Assembly (NCBI GenBank): GCA_001579985.1
Contig: LRSR01012698.1
Coordinates: 1 to 21,875 of the forward strand
From: Hypsibius dujardini
Lineage: Eukaryota > Tardigrada > Eutardigrada > Parachela > Hypsibiidae
Reading direction: 5' to 3'
DNA length: 21,875 bases
Made by a program: the position numbers and the translations under genes. Under the pieces are notes generated by a model. The model was not told the origin of the DNA. It was given only the letters and a program-made list of their open reading frames with translations, and did no database searches. Below, piece by piece: positions 1-10,152 of the stretch; position 1 is the stretch's first letter, and each line of letters starts with the position of its first letter.

Positions 1-374
1 AAGAGTACAAAAGGAAATCATGAAATTTACCAATCAGATACAGTAACTCCAGAACTCCAATTCCAATAGGCCCCCCGGTACCCCTTGACCTGACAGTATT
101 GTTGTTACAACTGTGTTTGCAACAGTTTTTGGTGATGAGTCGGACACCCTCTTTTGGTGTATACATAAACCACTCAATTTTACAGTATTAGTCAAATCCC
201 ACAGACCACAAACGGCAAAATTTACTGCTTGATTTTGCTAACGGCTCAGTTGAATATCATTTCTATTGACTGATTGATTGAGAATGGCACCTCCTTAATT
301 TGTTACTCTACTGAAAATCAGACCAATTTTTTTTATGCTGGTTTTTTTACTACAATGAGTACTGATCTAAAAAA
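1..374. other. Non-coding stretch upstream of Tc1-like relic
   Basis: No convincing gene is visible. The stretch holds one copy of a ~60 bp direct repeat (entered separately) and a short sequence, ATTGACTGATTGATT near 65-80 of the 201-300 block (about 265-279), that recurs at 792-806 inside the transposon relic. It may be the decayed left flank of the Tc1-like element, but I could not find a clear terminal inverted repeat. Confidence 0.5.
40..101 (+). repeat. ~60 bp direct repeat, copy A
   Basis: This unit begins ACAGTAA, contains TCCAATTCCAATAGG in the middle and ends ACCTGACAGTATTG. It aligns without gaps over 62 bp, at roughly two thirds identity by eye, with the unit at 1704-1765. The two copies lie in the same orientation on opposite sides of the Tc1-like relic, so they are not its inverted termini. 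The origin is unknown: it may be a dispersed remnant of a short satellite or another mobile element. Confidence 0.65.
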
Positions 375-1472
375 GTGATGGACCGGCACTACCACAACAG
401 CATTCATCTAAAGGACCCTAAAAAACCGGCTGGAAACAAAAATTTGGGTACGAAATCAATCAATCTATCGGTCGACTCGCTACGGAATTCCGGATTTGGA
501 CAAGCAAGACGATTGCAGAAAGCCTGCAGGAAGTCGGAATCGTTTCCAGTAATTCACTCAGTAGTGTTTGTCGGCTGCTGATTGGAATAAAATTTCAGAA
601 ATTTGGAGCTGTGAAGGACGTCTTGATTGCAGGTCGTACGCGGAAACAAGTCAAATCGTGCAAAGGAAAGCTACGAGAACTCCTTCTGAATCCAATCATG
701 TTCCAACTTGGCTGATCACTGACGACGTGCGCGTTCATTGGATGGGAAGGGGGTTTCAGAGATTGGAAACCCTACAGTGTACAGTCGATTCATTGACTGA
801 TTGATTCACGCTTATTTGCCTGCACTGTATCAGCTGAAATTTTGATCATATAAGCAGCATATCATGCCGATGAGTGATGGCTGATCGATAGACTGATTGT
901 CTGCTTCCTATCAGATTTACCTATGGAAAGGAGAGCCGCTTTCAAACCGAGTTCCAAGTTCCAGGTTCAATCATCCGTGAATCAATTAGGTTTTGAGAAA
1001 TTTTTTTTTACAAAGGTCCAGTTTCTCTAGTTAACGTCCCTGGTATTATTTCACGAATGAAAAAATTCGGACACGTCAAAACACTGGATTCTGAGAAGTA
1101 TTAAACCCTTTTGACGAAATATCATGTGAGGTTTATCGAAAACAATAACAACCGTCTGAAAAAGACGTTTCAGTAGGACGATGCAAGCATTCACCCACAC
1201 ATAAAAATGCAGGCGTTCTTCCAGCAAGAAAGGATCATTCCATCGGTGTAGCTTGCCAAAAGCCGAGTCTTGAGCTTAATTGAGAACGTCTGGGAGTGGA
1301 TAAAAATAAACCTAAACACCATAACATCCAAAAAATATCCGATATCGAAGCCATCGTCATGGAATTTTGGAATGAAGTTGTAACTCCTGAATAATGTAAA
1401 GCCCTATACGACAGTATTCCTGAACATATATGAACATTTGTTGCTAACGGTGATGCCAGAACCAACCGCTAA
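375..1472 (+). pseudogene. Decayed Tc1-like transposase (DD34E)
   Basis: This was a cut-and-paste transposase of the Tc1 family and is now dead. The N-terminal helix-turn-helix part is recognisable in two frames: an N-terminal lead (about 375-490), then after a frameshift the segment SKTIAESLQEVG (about 505-540) followed by the usual stretch of basic residues. The catalytic half returns at about 1010-1472 with a relic of the QDNAPIH block (read as Q, stop, DDASIH) and IENVWEW. Thirty-four codons separate the second Asp from the Glu, which fits the DD34E spacing. At least four in-frame stops (one just before DDASIH, one in place of the Trp of the WPS motif, two near the C-terminus) and frameshifts rule out function. 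The 800-1000 segment matches the family poorly and may hold a deletion or insertion. Confidence 0.88.
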
Positions 1473-1703
1473 TCTTGAACTAGTTGTGTGTAAATATATG
1501 TGTATGTATAAATTAGTAATTGATTCCATTGATTGTAGTGAAAATGCTGAAAGACATTTTTTTGTGGGGTTTCGGAGTGGTTCACGTTTAACCAAAAATT
1601 GAAAAGGTTTCCAAGTTAGCACCGAAACAATGAGAAGGTCTACGTTCACACGAAAAGCGGATGTCCAACTTATCGCCGAAAACTGTTGCAAAAGCAGCTG
1701 TAA

Positions 1704-1765
1704 ACAGTAAATCCATTATTCCAATTCCAGTAGGGCCCTGTTATCCCATTTACCTGAAAATACTG
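1704..1765 (+). repeat. ~60 bp direct repeat, copy B
   Basis: This is the copy closest to the one at 40-101. It begins ACAGTAA, contains TCCAATTCCAGTAGG and ends with a degenerate ACCTG..ATACTG. It is followed at once by two poorer copies, forming a short decayed tandem. Confidence 0.65.
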
Positions 1766-1819
1766 TTTCTAATCTGCAATTTCAATAGATTCACAATTCC
1801 CCTTGACTTAACAGTGCTG
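1766..1819 (+). repeat. ~60 bp direct repeat, copy C (degenerate)
   Basis: It contains GCAATTTCAATAG and CCCCTTGACTTAACAGTG, matching the middle and end of copies A and B. It directly abuts copy B. It is shorter and more diverged. Confidence 0.5.
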
Positions 1820-1826
1820 GTATTTT

Positions 1827-1884
1827 ACAGTGCTCCATAATTTCAGTACGGCCTCTGGTACCTTGCGCCTGATCTTCTGACAGC
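1827..1884 (+). repeat. ~60 bp direct repeat, copy D (degenerate)
   Basis: It begins ACAGTGCTCCATAATTTCAG, then GGCCTCTGGTACC, then a CCTGATCTTCTGACAG end. The order of sub-motifs is the same as in copies A to C. The ACAGTG motifs at the joints also resemble Tc1 transposon ends, so these units could derive from the termini of an older element. Confidence 0.45.
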
Positions 1885-4213
1885 GTGCGTATAATGTGTT
1901 CAGGGTGTGTCATGACTGGCCACTAAGTTTTTTAAGACTTGTGTCATCGTTCGCAAAGTCCCCAAAAGTGAACTATTAAAGACAGTGCAATTTGTCAATA
2001 AATTGTGTAAAAATTTCTGTCAAAAAAAAGGTATCAGCGAGCAAGCAAAATGTTGAGTCGTGTGCGTCAAATCCAAGGCCGGTAATTGGTCTTTTCGGAT
2101 TTTTTTATTGTTGACAGCCCGGCTGCTTTACGGCTCAACCAAAGCCAATCAGCAAATTTTCGAAATTCACTGATTGGTTTTCCTTAACAGCTCCCGCTGA
2201 TCACTTGTTTAAACTCGTTCATCAATACTTTTTTGATACGTTTTGTTGATTGCTGGCATTCGTTGACGACCTCAATTTAGCTACTGGCGGTGACAGTATT
2301 TAGACCATGCTGCCCGAGCTTGGAACTCTGATAGCTCACACGAAATGTTCTTAATCATAATGAGTATAAATTAATCAAAACGAACTGAGTAATACTATTT
2401 TGCTGGATAAAATCGGCCCCCCCCCTGCTGTATGTAACAATTACTTTTTCAGTTCTGATATGCAGTAAAACAGATTAAATTAAAACTGCGGACTTGGTCA
2501 GAATTAACTATGGCATTCAATACAACAGCTGTCCAAGTTAACATTGACACCATACACGTACGAGTGCGTGACAACAACCTTAAAGACGAAATAAATTGGA
2601 CTTTCCAAAATTCAGCATAGCAGTGGTGCTGATCGCAAAGGACGGAGTAAGGCAACCGTGAATTGGTATGAGGTGTTTTCGTCCCGTTCAAATAGTATTC
2701 ATCCAGCTAACAAAGTTCTCTTGTTCACTCAGTCCCACACATTTGTTGTGCCCTGATATATAATAATGAGTCCTAGGCTTGATATCGACGTCCCAATTTA
2801 GACCTGAATTATTTGTTTTAAACGACTGATGTTGTAGATACCATAGGCGACCGTGAAATCTTCATAATGGTCTCCAGGATGGGTCCATGAGGAGCATCCA
2901 GTAGGTGGTTCTGCTGCAGTTGATTTTTTTACGTTGTTAATTTTTGTGGATTTAATAGTCGTGATCGTTCTAATTCCAGTGCCAACGACATGCGAAATAT
3001 CATTAAGTCATCATAATAGAAACACATGTATCATGGCAGTATGACTGAGCCTGTTCGAACACATTTGTTTTGGCAAACAGTTGGTCAACCTCGATTGAAA
3101 TAATTGCAGACGGCACATCGTGCTCATATTGCTGTTTTAGCATCAAGTTCCTTTCAAAACAAAATTGAACTTGTTTACCTTAACATCTTTCGGCCCTTTC
3201 AATCGAAGATATGCAAACCTATGACAAAAAAATCAGGTATTTTTTTCCGCTTAATTCCTGGATAAATTTGTGGACTTCAGAAAACCCTGAGATATCGATT
3301 ATAAATAGAAATAGACTGGTTTATGGTATTAAGGGATTTTCATAAACTGCGCTGAAAGGCCTCATAGACGGGATAGCAATTCAGGTTTTTACACTTGTCT
3401 GCTTCGGAACCGTCCAACAGGCTTCAATTTTATCAAAAATTTGCATTGGCTCTTATTAATCAATCACGTCCTGCAAAATATTTTGTTGATCATTCACATT
3501 GATCATTGGTGCTTGATAGCTCCGCCCGAAGGGCTATGCATTGACATTCATGGTGGGTCGGATGGATAGGCAAATTTTAGCTGATTGAGAGAAGACGAGG
3601 ACTAATGTTCAGAATGGTAGGGTGAACCAATTAATTCATAGAGGTTAAGATGGTCAGAGAGAGCGAACAGGCTGGATATTGTAAACATAGTGGGTAGAGT
3701 AGCAGGGTGGGATGACCCGGGACCCAGAAGACAAGTGGACAGTGAATAAGCTGTATCAGTGCTTCGTCCCGTCCCTTGTCCTTCCATGTGTTTATGCTTC
3801 CCTCGGGAGAGTGGGAATGTAAAAGGGCTGCATCTTGAAGCTGAGATACAATATCATGCTGTGTCGTGTGTCGTGTGCCAACCTCATTAAAAATGCGATA
3901 TCACTCACCTGCCCCAACGATGGGGACGCCTAACGGTATTAGAATTTGTTGATATCGTTTTTGGTGCAGCTATTCTTAAGATTTTTTTTGGCGACTGATT
4001 TGCTGTTTACATAAAAAAATCTGTCGATTTATTTTTGGTTTTCAATGCCGGCTGGGATTCTGACTTTTTCAATTACATTAGACACGAGGTGAAACTTTTA
4101 ATTTGGCTAACGTTGAAATTGCTTTTAATTCGGCTTAGTAGGGAAGCAAGGGGCGCAAGTGTCGCACTTCTCGCTACCAGGTACCTGAGACACACATCAC
4201 TGGCACTTGTACA
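1885..4213. other. Gene-poor stretch, no identifiable coding sequence
   Basis: All open frames here are short and resemble no protein family that I recognise. A probable degenerate foldback repeat lies at about 2055-2275 (entered separately). A small run of TGTCGTG-like units occurs near 3860-3880. Nothing else stands out. Confidence 0.5.
2055..2275. repeat. Probable degenerate foldback repeat (MITE-like)
   Basis: The centre is an inverted repeat: CCAATCAGCAAATTTT at about 2145-2160 faces AAATTCACTGATTGG at 2163-2177. The pairing continues outward with mismatches through ACAGCCCGGCTG on the left and CAGCTCCCGCTGATC on the right, giving a stem that may span about 200 bp. The outer limits and any target-site duplication could not be fixed. 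It is not obviously related to the hairpin elements at 10153 and 16995. Confidence 0.45.
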
Positions 4214-4387
4214 AACAACTTCTTCTGCAAAAAATTTAGTTGGGCGCCCCACTGATTCAATGCCCGGGTTCACCAAATGTCGACGAAGGGTAGTTTGAGA
4301 TATTGCATATTCGTATGAGTCGAGAAGAGCCAGGCAAGAGTTGACAGATAATTCACGAGACGAAATTGCAATTTCAGCCTCTTGCAA
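4214..4387 (-). pseudogene. Helix-turn-helix (psq/CENP-B type) relic
   Basis: Read on the minus strand, this stretch gives the pattern of the pipsqueak/CENP-B N-terminal DNA-binding domain used by pogo/Tigger-type transposases and some host regulators. An acidic helix with the remains of an A-x-x-A-I pattern comes first, then ELSV, then AISQTTLRRHL followed by NPG and GRPT, where the family shows GIPxTTLxxHL and GRP. The spacing before AISQ is several residues longer than usual, and no ATG or catalytic DDE domain is visible on either side. It is therefore either a transposon fragment or a single exon of a larger lost gene. The call rests on pattern memory alone. Confidence 0.4.
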
Positions 4388-5700
4388 GCGGTTGGATATT
4401 TTTTAAAGATAAACTACTCAAACCAAATAGTTTTGGAAGAGATGATATTTTGGAGACCGAAAAAACGGAATGAACGTACCTGATAACAACTGCAATATGT
4501 GTCTGTGTGTGTCTGACTAGAGTGTAGATTGCAGAGAAAAGCGTGCTAGTATGCCTGAGCTTAATCTGCAAGTGGCGCCTCTACCGCCTCGATTCCATCT
4601 CTTGTGCAGCAAGTTTTCATTATTTTAAAACCGTCGTCTGAACTCTACAAAGATATTTCTGCCTCTATATCAATTCTCTCTTGTCGGAAATTTTTTCTTT
4701 AACTTTTTTTAACATTTTAACTTCTGTGTCAAGTTATTGAGAATGATATAGCAGGAAGTATGAAAAGCTAGCCGGAATAAAAGCGATTTCGCCCGTTAGC
4801 CGGATTGCGTTTTACCTCGCACTTCACTTAAAACTAGATTAGCTGCCGCTTAGAGAGTTTCAGGTATTTTTAGCTAGTTGATCAGCCAAAATTTGGATAA
4901 CGGTAGTTTTCCACTATAGAGTGAAAGCAGGGGAAACACAGCCAAGTCCCTCAATTGTTTCTTATTCACCTAAAGCGGATGTTTATTGCATCGGTAGCTC
5001 CACTGTAAGATGCTTATGGCACCCGTTGTTTACCTTTGGCCGTACTGTTAAGTCAACTATTTTTAACATTGTCGGGAGTGTTGTCTAAACTTAGCAGGAT
5101 TTCTCAAGCTGATTAGGCTCCCTCAGATATGAAACTTCGGTTTACGATTTAGCCGCACCAATCACACATGTGAATACATCGTTCATCAGGTGACCCAGAA
5201 CTGGGACGGGATTACATTCAATGATACACCGCAAAAAATTGCTCTTTGGTGTCTTTGGTGTTCAACTGCTTAGCAGTCTTGCGCCGAAGAAATCTGAGAC
5301 GAGAATGAGCATAGCTGAAATATGCCAAAGGGGATGGTTTAGCTGTCCGCTAAATGGTCAAACCTTACCGACAGAATAAACGCGTTTATTGATGAGATGT
5401 TAAGAACATTCGGGATCGGTAGGCATTTTCATACAGATGGGAATACACATGAGCTGCCAATAACGGTATAGGTTAGATGAAAAGGCTTACTGAAGCTCTC
5501 CATGTCCATTACCATATTAGCAGATTATTTTTGGTTTAGCTAGCTCGAATTTTTTACAAGCATGATAGCTTGCATGCGCATACCTTTTATAACTGGTGTG
5601 GTACGTGTTTCTATGTCATGCTTGCGTCTGTGTGACTACGGCAGGGTTACTATAACATTCTCGAGTGTTGTGAAACTGTCATGGTGCGGCAAGAAATCCC
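4388..5700. other. Non-coding stretch and 5' flank of the galactosyltransferase gene
   Basis: I see no coding sequence and no strong repeat. TATAA occurs near 5587, about 110 bp before the ATG of the next gene, but its role as a promoter element is a guess. An ATG at 5681 opens a nine-codon frame that ends at 5710 and overlaps the gene's start codon in another frame. Confidence 0.45.
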
Positions 5701-7850
5701 ATGGGATTGAATGAACGTATTCTTAGAATGACCGTGCCACGGACATGGCGATATTTCAAGCTAAATCATGTTCAAGGGAGTTTTCTGTTTCTTCCTATCC
5801 TCGTGCTGGTTATTTGTTGTTTATTGCTGATACAAGAAGCAGCAAACCGGTTAAACGTTTTGAAAGAAAATGTTCTTGAAGGTTAGTCCTCTTCGTATCT
5901 ATGCAATATCTATTCTCGAATTTTGCAATTGTATTTAGGCCCATCGTGATGCCAGGCGTGTCGATGAATATTCTAAGTGTATGTGTGAAGAACCAAATGA
6001 GTTGCCACTCTAATGTAACAAATGGATCAGTTTTCTACAATTCACAAAAAACATCAAAAGAAAGTTGCGAAAATTATTGTGAAATGACTTGCACATCATG
6101 GTGGGCTTCACGCTAAACGTTTTCATACCCTGCGCCATAGAGATTTGTCGTGTTGCAGGATTCAAGAGCTCGCCTAATAATGAAGAAACATTTCGGATTT
6201 TTTGCATGATCAACCACAAAGCCGGTGATGAACAAAGAGCGACGGCAGTATTAGACACTTGGGTCAAACGATGCGATGGTTACGCCTTCGTCAGCACACG
6301 TGATCGTTTAGACAATCACACGATCGTCGTTCCTGGGAATGAATCTCGGCAGATTCTTTGGGCCAAAGTGCAAGCAATGATACGGTATCGTTTTATTGCG
6401 TCAATGCGATCAGTCTACTCCATACAATTTTGGGTTCCTACTAAGGACTGGACAACATTAAGTTGACTGGCTTGGGTTGCCTTAACATAAAGTTGATTTG
6501 ATTAATCCGGCTTGGTAAATTATATAAAGAGGTATGATTGTTGACTAACAATGGCGCGTATTAGGGGGAGGCAATCAGGCATTTGCACCCCGTCAACAAA
6601 AATTGACACAAGAGGGTAGTACTCTCCTTTGCTGTTTTCTAATAATTTGATAAACAATGATATCAGATAACACTACTTCCGACTTTTTAAACTTGTGGAA
6701 ATAAAAAATTTGAAAACTAGAGAGGCTGTACGAAAAAACTTGTTATGGCGGTATCCAAGCCTGGGATCGTTTAAAAATATGTAGTTGATACAGTTGAGGT
6801 GAATTGTCTTTCTGCACTCAAATAATTCTCAAATTGACTGGGAACTATCTCGACTAGGAAAAACGCGTTGATACAAATATAAATAAATTTTCGAAGCAGA
6901 TTCTTTGCCTCAGTTGCATGAAAAACGGAACGCTAAAAAGCTATTCCACAAGTATATTTACGGATAATAGAAATGATTAGCACAAAAACAAAAAAACAAA
7001 CAGCCTAATGAAGTCAGATAGAAATACTAAGATTGTTTGAGAGATGTTCCGACGTCCAAACAGCGACAACGAGACAGTATGATAGTCGTTGTTATCTTTG
7101 GATAACGGTTGACAATAATTTGACCAAATTACAGACGGTCACTTACAGGCATGCCAACACAATTCGGAATGACTTCGATTGGTTCCTAAAAACGGATGAT
7201 GACACTTACGTCGTCATCGAAAATCTTCGACTGTTCTTAGCAGATCACTCTCCAGAAGACCCAATATATTTTGGAAATGAATTTAACTACGGCTATTCTG
7301 GAGGTACGTGCCCACTAATATACCTTTCAACTTGAAATTCGGTTAATGATGAATTAGTAATACTTTGTAGCATATTTAGGATACCTTTCTGGTGGCGCAG
7401 GGTACGTGCTTGCCAACAGAGCAGTTCAGCTGATCGTTGAGAATGGGTTTGACAGTGGTCTCTGCAATCTTACCGACCACGAAGTAGAGGAACATCGCCT
7501 CGAAGACTGCGCAATTAAGGTAGGGGTTAATCATAGCGGAGAGACCCTTGATGACCAAGGGAAGGGGAGATTCTTTCCCTACGCACCGGAAACTCACTTC
7601 ACTCCCGGAAATGAAAACCTTGTAAGGGCTGTTGCATCTCTCCACCAGCGCAACTTGTTATTTGAAATTACAGTAATTGTTTCAGAATGGTTATTCCAAG
7701 TATCCTCTCGGACATCATTTAGATTGCTGTTCTGACAGAGCCATTTCCTTTCATTATATAACACCCATAAACATGTACATTTTGGAGTATTTCACATATG
7801 TATTGCGTCGACTGAAATACGATATTAATACTGACAGCAACCCAGAATAA
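5701..7850 (+). CDS. C1GALT1: Core-1 beta-1,3-galactosyltransferase-like (C1GALT1 family), 5 exons
   Basis: C1GALT1 enzymes add galactose to O-linked GalNAc in the Golgi, making the core 1 (T antigen) O-glycan from UDP-galactose. Exons: 5701-5881, 6159-6384, 7149-7303, 7380-7621 and 7686-7850. All introns are GT-AG (277, 764, 76 and 64 nt), and the phases join exactly to give 322 residues; human C1GALT1 has 363. Residues about 26-45 form a single membrane anchor. The donor/metal motif [13 protein letters not shown] puts the DDD at 152-154. [15 protein letters not shown], a later ED pair, and CCSD with ISFHY (residues 282-292) follow in family order. The Trp-Tyr-Trp patch seen before CCSD in vertebrate enzymes is absent, so this region is shorter. 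An AATAAA at 7846-7851 overlaps the stop codon. Invertebrates carry several paralogues of this family, so the exact acceptor (GalNAc or another sugar) is uncertain. Confidence 0.92.
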
Positions 7851-8461
7851 ATGCTGAGAATATCCTTACAATATATACAAAAATTTCAGTGCGCTCATAA
7901 CATCGATTTTCAGTGAGCTATAATTTCGCTACTGAAAAGTGATGAAAAGTTTGATGAAAAGTTTTGCTAATTGATAATTACGGGGAAAACTCCTAATAGC
8001 TACCTCAGCTTTGTGTTCTCTTATACTGGACGACGAAGGACATGAACGAGAATCGAGAGTAAAGTACGGTCAGTTGAAATTAAGGGTTGTGTAGCCTCAA
8101 CCTGAATAGTAATGATAGTCTCGAAGGTGGATCTCTCTACGTCACGTTCCTTAGAGACGGCTGACACCAAAATATTTTGTCAAATTGCCCAAATCGGGCA
8201 GTGGAATACATCTGTAAATAATGATAATCTGAAACACTAGGTAGATATTTTCAGATATGCCGTTAATTTTTTATGATGAAAAGATTCACTTAGTGACTAA
8301 TATACAGGTGCTGGTGCACAATAAAGCCGCTAAAAGCGTAAAAAAAACTAAAACAACATAAAATAAATCAGCGTTTGGCTTTCAAAACACAATACGGAAG
8401 CGTTACCCAACCAAGTTGAGCCGTGCTTTTATTTGACGTTCAGAAAAAACAAAAAAGTGTT
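7851..8461. other. Intergenic stretch, no gene seen
   Basis: This is the 3' flank of the galactosyltransferase. It holds a 2x short tandem (TTGATGAAAAGT-like, about 7938-7965). Near 8306-8334 there is a sequence (ACAGGTGCTGGTGCACAAT, then AAAGCCGC) that might be the decayed terminal repeat of the adjacent mariner relic. A partial inverted match (CGGCTTCATTG) occurs near 9567, beyond its other end. Confidence 0.4.
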
Positions 8462-9463
8462 TTATTTCAAGGTTGTGGTTCTCCTGAACAGTATGAACTC
8501 GTTTCGACCAAAGTTAGAGAGTCCGACAACACAACCAGCGTCAATTTGTTACCACTTCCGACGCATTACACAAATCAGACCAGCCTTTCGCTTCCACAAA
8601 CGGTGTTTGAAAATACCATTGATAGATTAATCTACCGAAAAGAGATCTAAAGAATTTGAAGGCCAGCCCGACGCAGGAATAAATTTGTACTTCTTGTTTT
8701 GGATGAAACGGACGGTGTCCAACGTGAAGTGAGCAGTGGCGTTGTCTTGTTGAAGGGCGACATACTTTGCATCCGTCTCGTACAAGCTAGGAATGTCCTT
8801 TTTCAACAGCGGATTCAGGACATGCTTCACGTAAAAATTAGAATTTACTTTTGTGCGGGGAGGAACGAAGCACAACGGAATAAGGTCCCGGGTAGGGACT
8901 CCTGCACTGAATATGATTCCGCGGGGGTGTTTGTTAGCAATCTTCCAGCCAGTTTTGAGAATTCTCCTGTCATCGGAACTTGTAATAAATCCGTCGCCGA
9001 CCATTCACATCGGACATGTAACATCACGCCTCATCGATGGAAACGATACACCGTCACTTGCCTTCATTCAAGTGCTCTAACAGTCACGGGACCTTGACAA
9101 CGCGTTGAAAAACCTGCTTGTCAAATAGAAGGTGGGTTTCCTCTTAAAGCGCTTCTCCGTGGTCAGATTTCGGTTGATTATCTGCTGTGTCGTACCGTAG
9201 AAGAGTTCCAGTTACTTTTAAATCTGCAAGATGGAGTAAGGATCCAGACGGAAGAAAAGATATTTCAATTTTCGCACGGTTGCAGCGCAACGAGCAGAAG
9301 GCAGATTTTGGTTCCCCAGCTGTTTCACGGGCTTGATGATGCCTAGCTGCTCCAACTTAAAATCTTTGATGACGCGGTTTACAGTGGTTTTATTTGCCCT
9401 CATGCCAAGTGCAGTAAGTTTAGAACTGATTTTTGAACTTGAATTGCCATTTTGATATCCCAT
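8462..9463 (-). pseudogene. Decayed mariner transposase (DD37D, maT-type)
   Basis: This is a dead mariner-superfamily transposase. Minus-strand translation shows the second helix-turn-helix of the paired-like domain (about 9463-9240: TTVNRVIKDFKL and a Lys-rich tail). After frameshifts comes the catalytic core (9004-8627) with FVPPRTKVNSNFY, LQQDNATAH and WPSNSLDLFSVD. Thirty-seven residues separate the Asp of QQDN from the last Asp, which fits the DD37D spacing. Past an in-frame stop that replaces the usual Tyr, the frame continues with INGIFKHRLWKRKA, a second stop, and a normal-looking C-terminus ending at 8462. The first helix-turn-helix at the N-terminus is missing. The relic stands alone between genes and belongs to a different lineage from the DD34E element at 375-1472. 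Confidence 0.9.
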
Positions 9464-10152
9464 CGAAATTGCTCCCTACGTCTCAGAATTTATTTTAGCA
9501 GGAATCCTTAGTTTCAATAAAAATCAGCTGATTGTTTACAGTGTGAGATAATCATACCTGCACGGCTTCATTGAAGGGATTGCAACACACACGGTGTGTG
9601 ATAGACTCAGAATTTCTCACCGGCTAACTTGGCTGGATGGGACTTCTGTAAATTTTATCAAAACCGTGGAAAAATTGATCAATGCTTAACATAAACGCCG
9701 CATGTCTCATTGCAGTTCAATACTTATGCGTTGACTCAAAAACGTTTTTCGCTCAAACTTTGACTCAAAATATTTTTTCCTGTCTGTTCTTTCATTTTCC
9801 CGGCAATTTCTGCAATCAGAATTTTGGCTACGGTTCCCACTGCCAGATATTCTGGAATCCCAACGGTCCAAGCAGCACTCGATCTAGGATGTGCTTATAT
9901 TTATTTGGATTTTGTCTTCTCCGCATCCGTTGCCGAATAGCCCGCCTGAGTTAAGGATCCACCAATATAAGACTGGACCATCGTATCCCATGCCAGTGAC
10001 TTTTCTCTTTTTCATGTTGCAAGCGTCAACCCTATCTAGGCCGGTTGGCTCCAAAAATCCACTTTATCAGCCGGCACTTCTCTTGCGAAACTAAGCTATG
10101 GTGTCCTTCCGGACTTACTCACACACCGACAAGTTATAGACAAGCGATTCAA
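9464..10152. other. Intergenic stretch, no recognisable gene
   Basis: Bases 9790-9950 are free of stops in more than one frame on both strands, but nothing matches a family I know and no splice context is persuasive. A short perfect palindrome (CACACGGTGTG-like) lies near 9585-9600. Confidence 0.4.

Noticed and set aside
3602-3787. Minus-strand open frame considered as a non-LTR retrotransposon fragment
   Set aside because: No reverse transcriptase or endonuclease motif could be found in any frame around it.
4035-4298. Plus-strand open frame of 87 codons, and a tRNA-like GGTTCA box near 4266
   Set aside because: The frame is antisense to the helix-turn-helix relic. No cloverleaf with matching arms could be drawn around the box.
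5901-6116. Open, Cys-rich plus-strand frame inside intron 1 of the galactosyltransferase gene
   Set aside because: Joining exon 1 (phase 1) straight to 6159 gives a continuous, family-like protein. Including this stretch adds a stop codon or unrelated sequence.
8699-9097. Long plus-strand open frame opposite the mariner relic
   Set aside because: It is the antisense of the transposase catalytic core, which explains its openness.
9700-9960. Stretch open on both strands, with a faint histone H2A-like run on the minus strand
   Set aside because: The resemblance is limited to a few residues and the spacing after them is wrong for the histone fold. Stops interrupt both sides.
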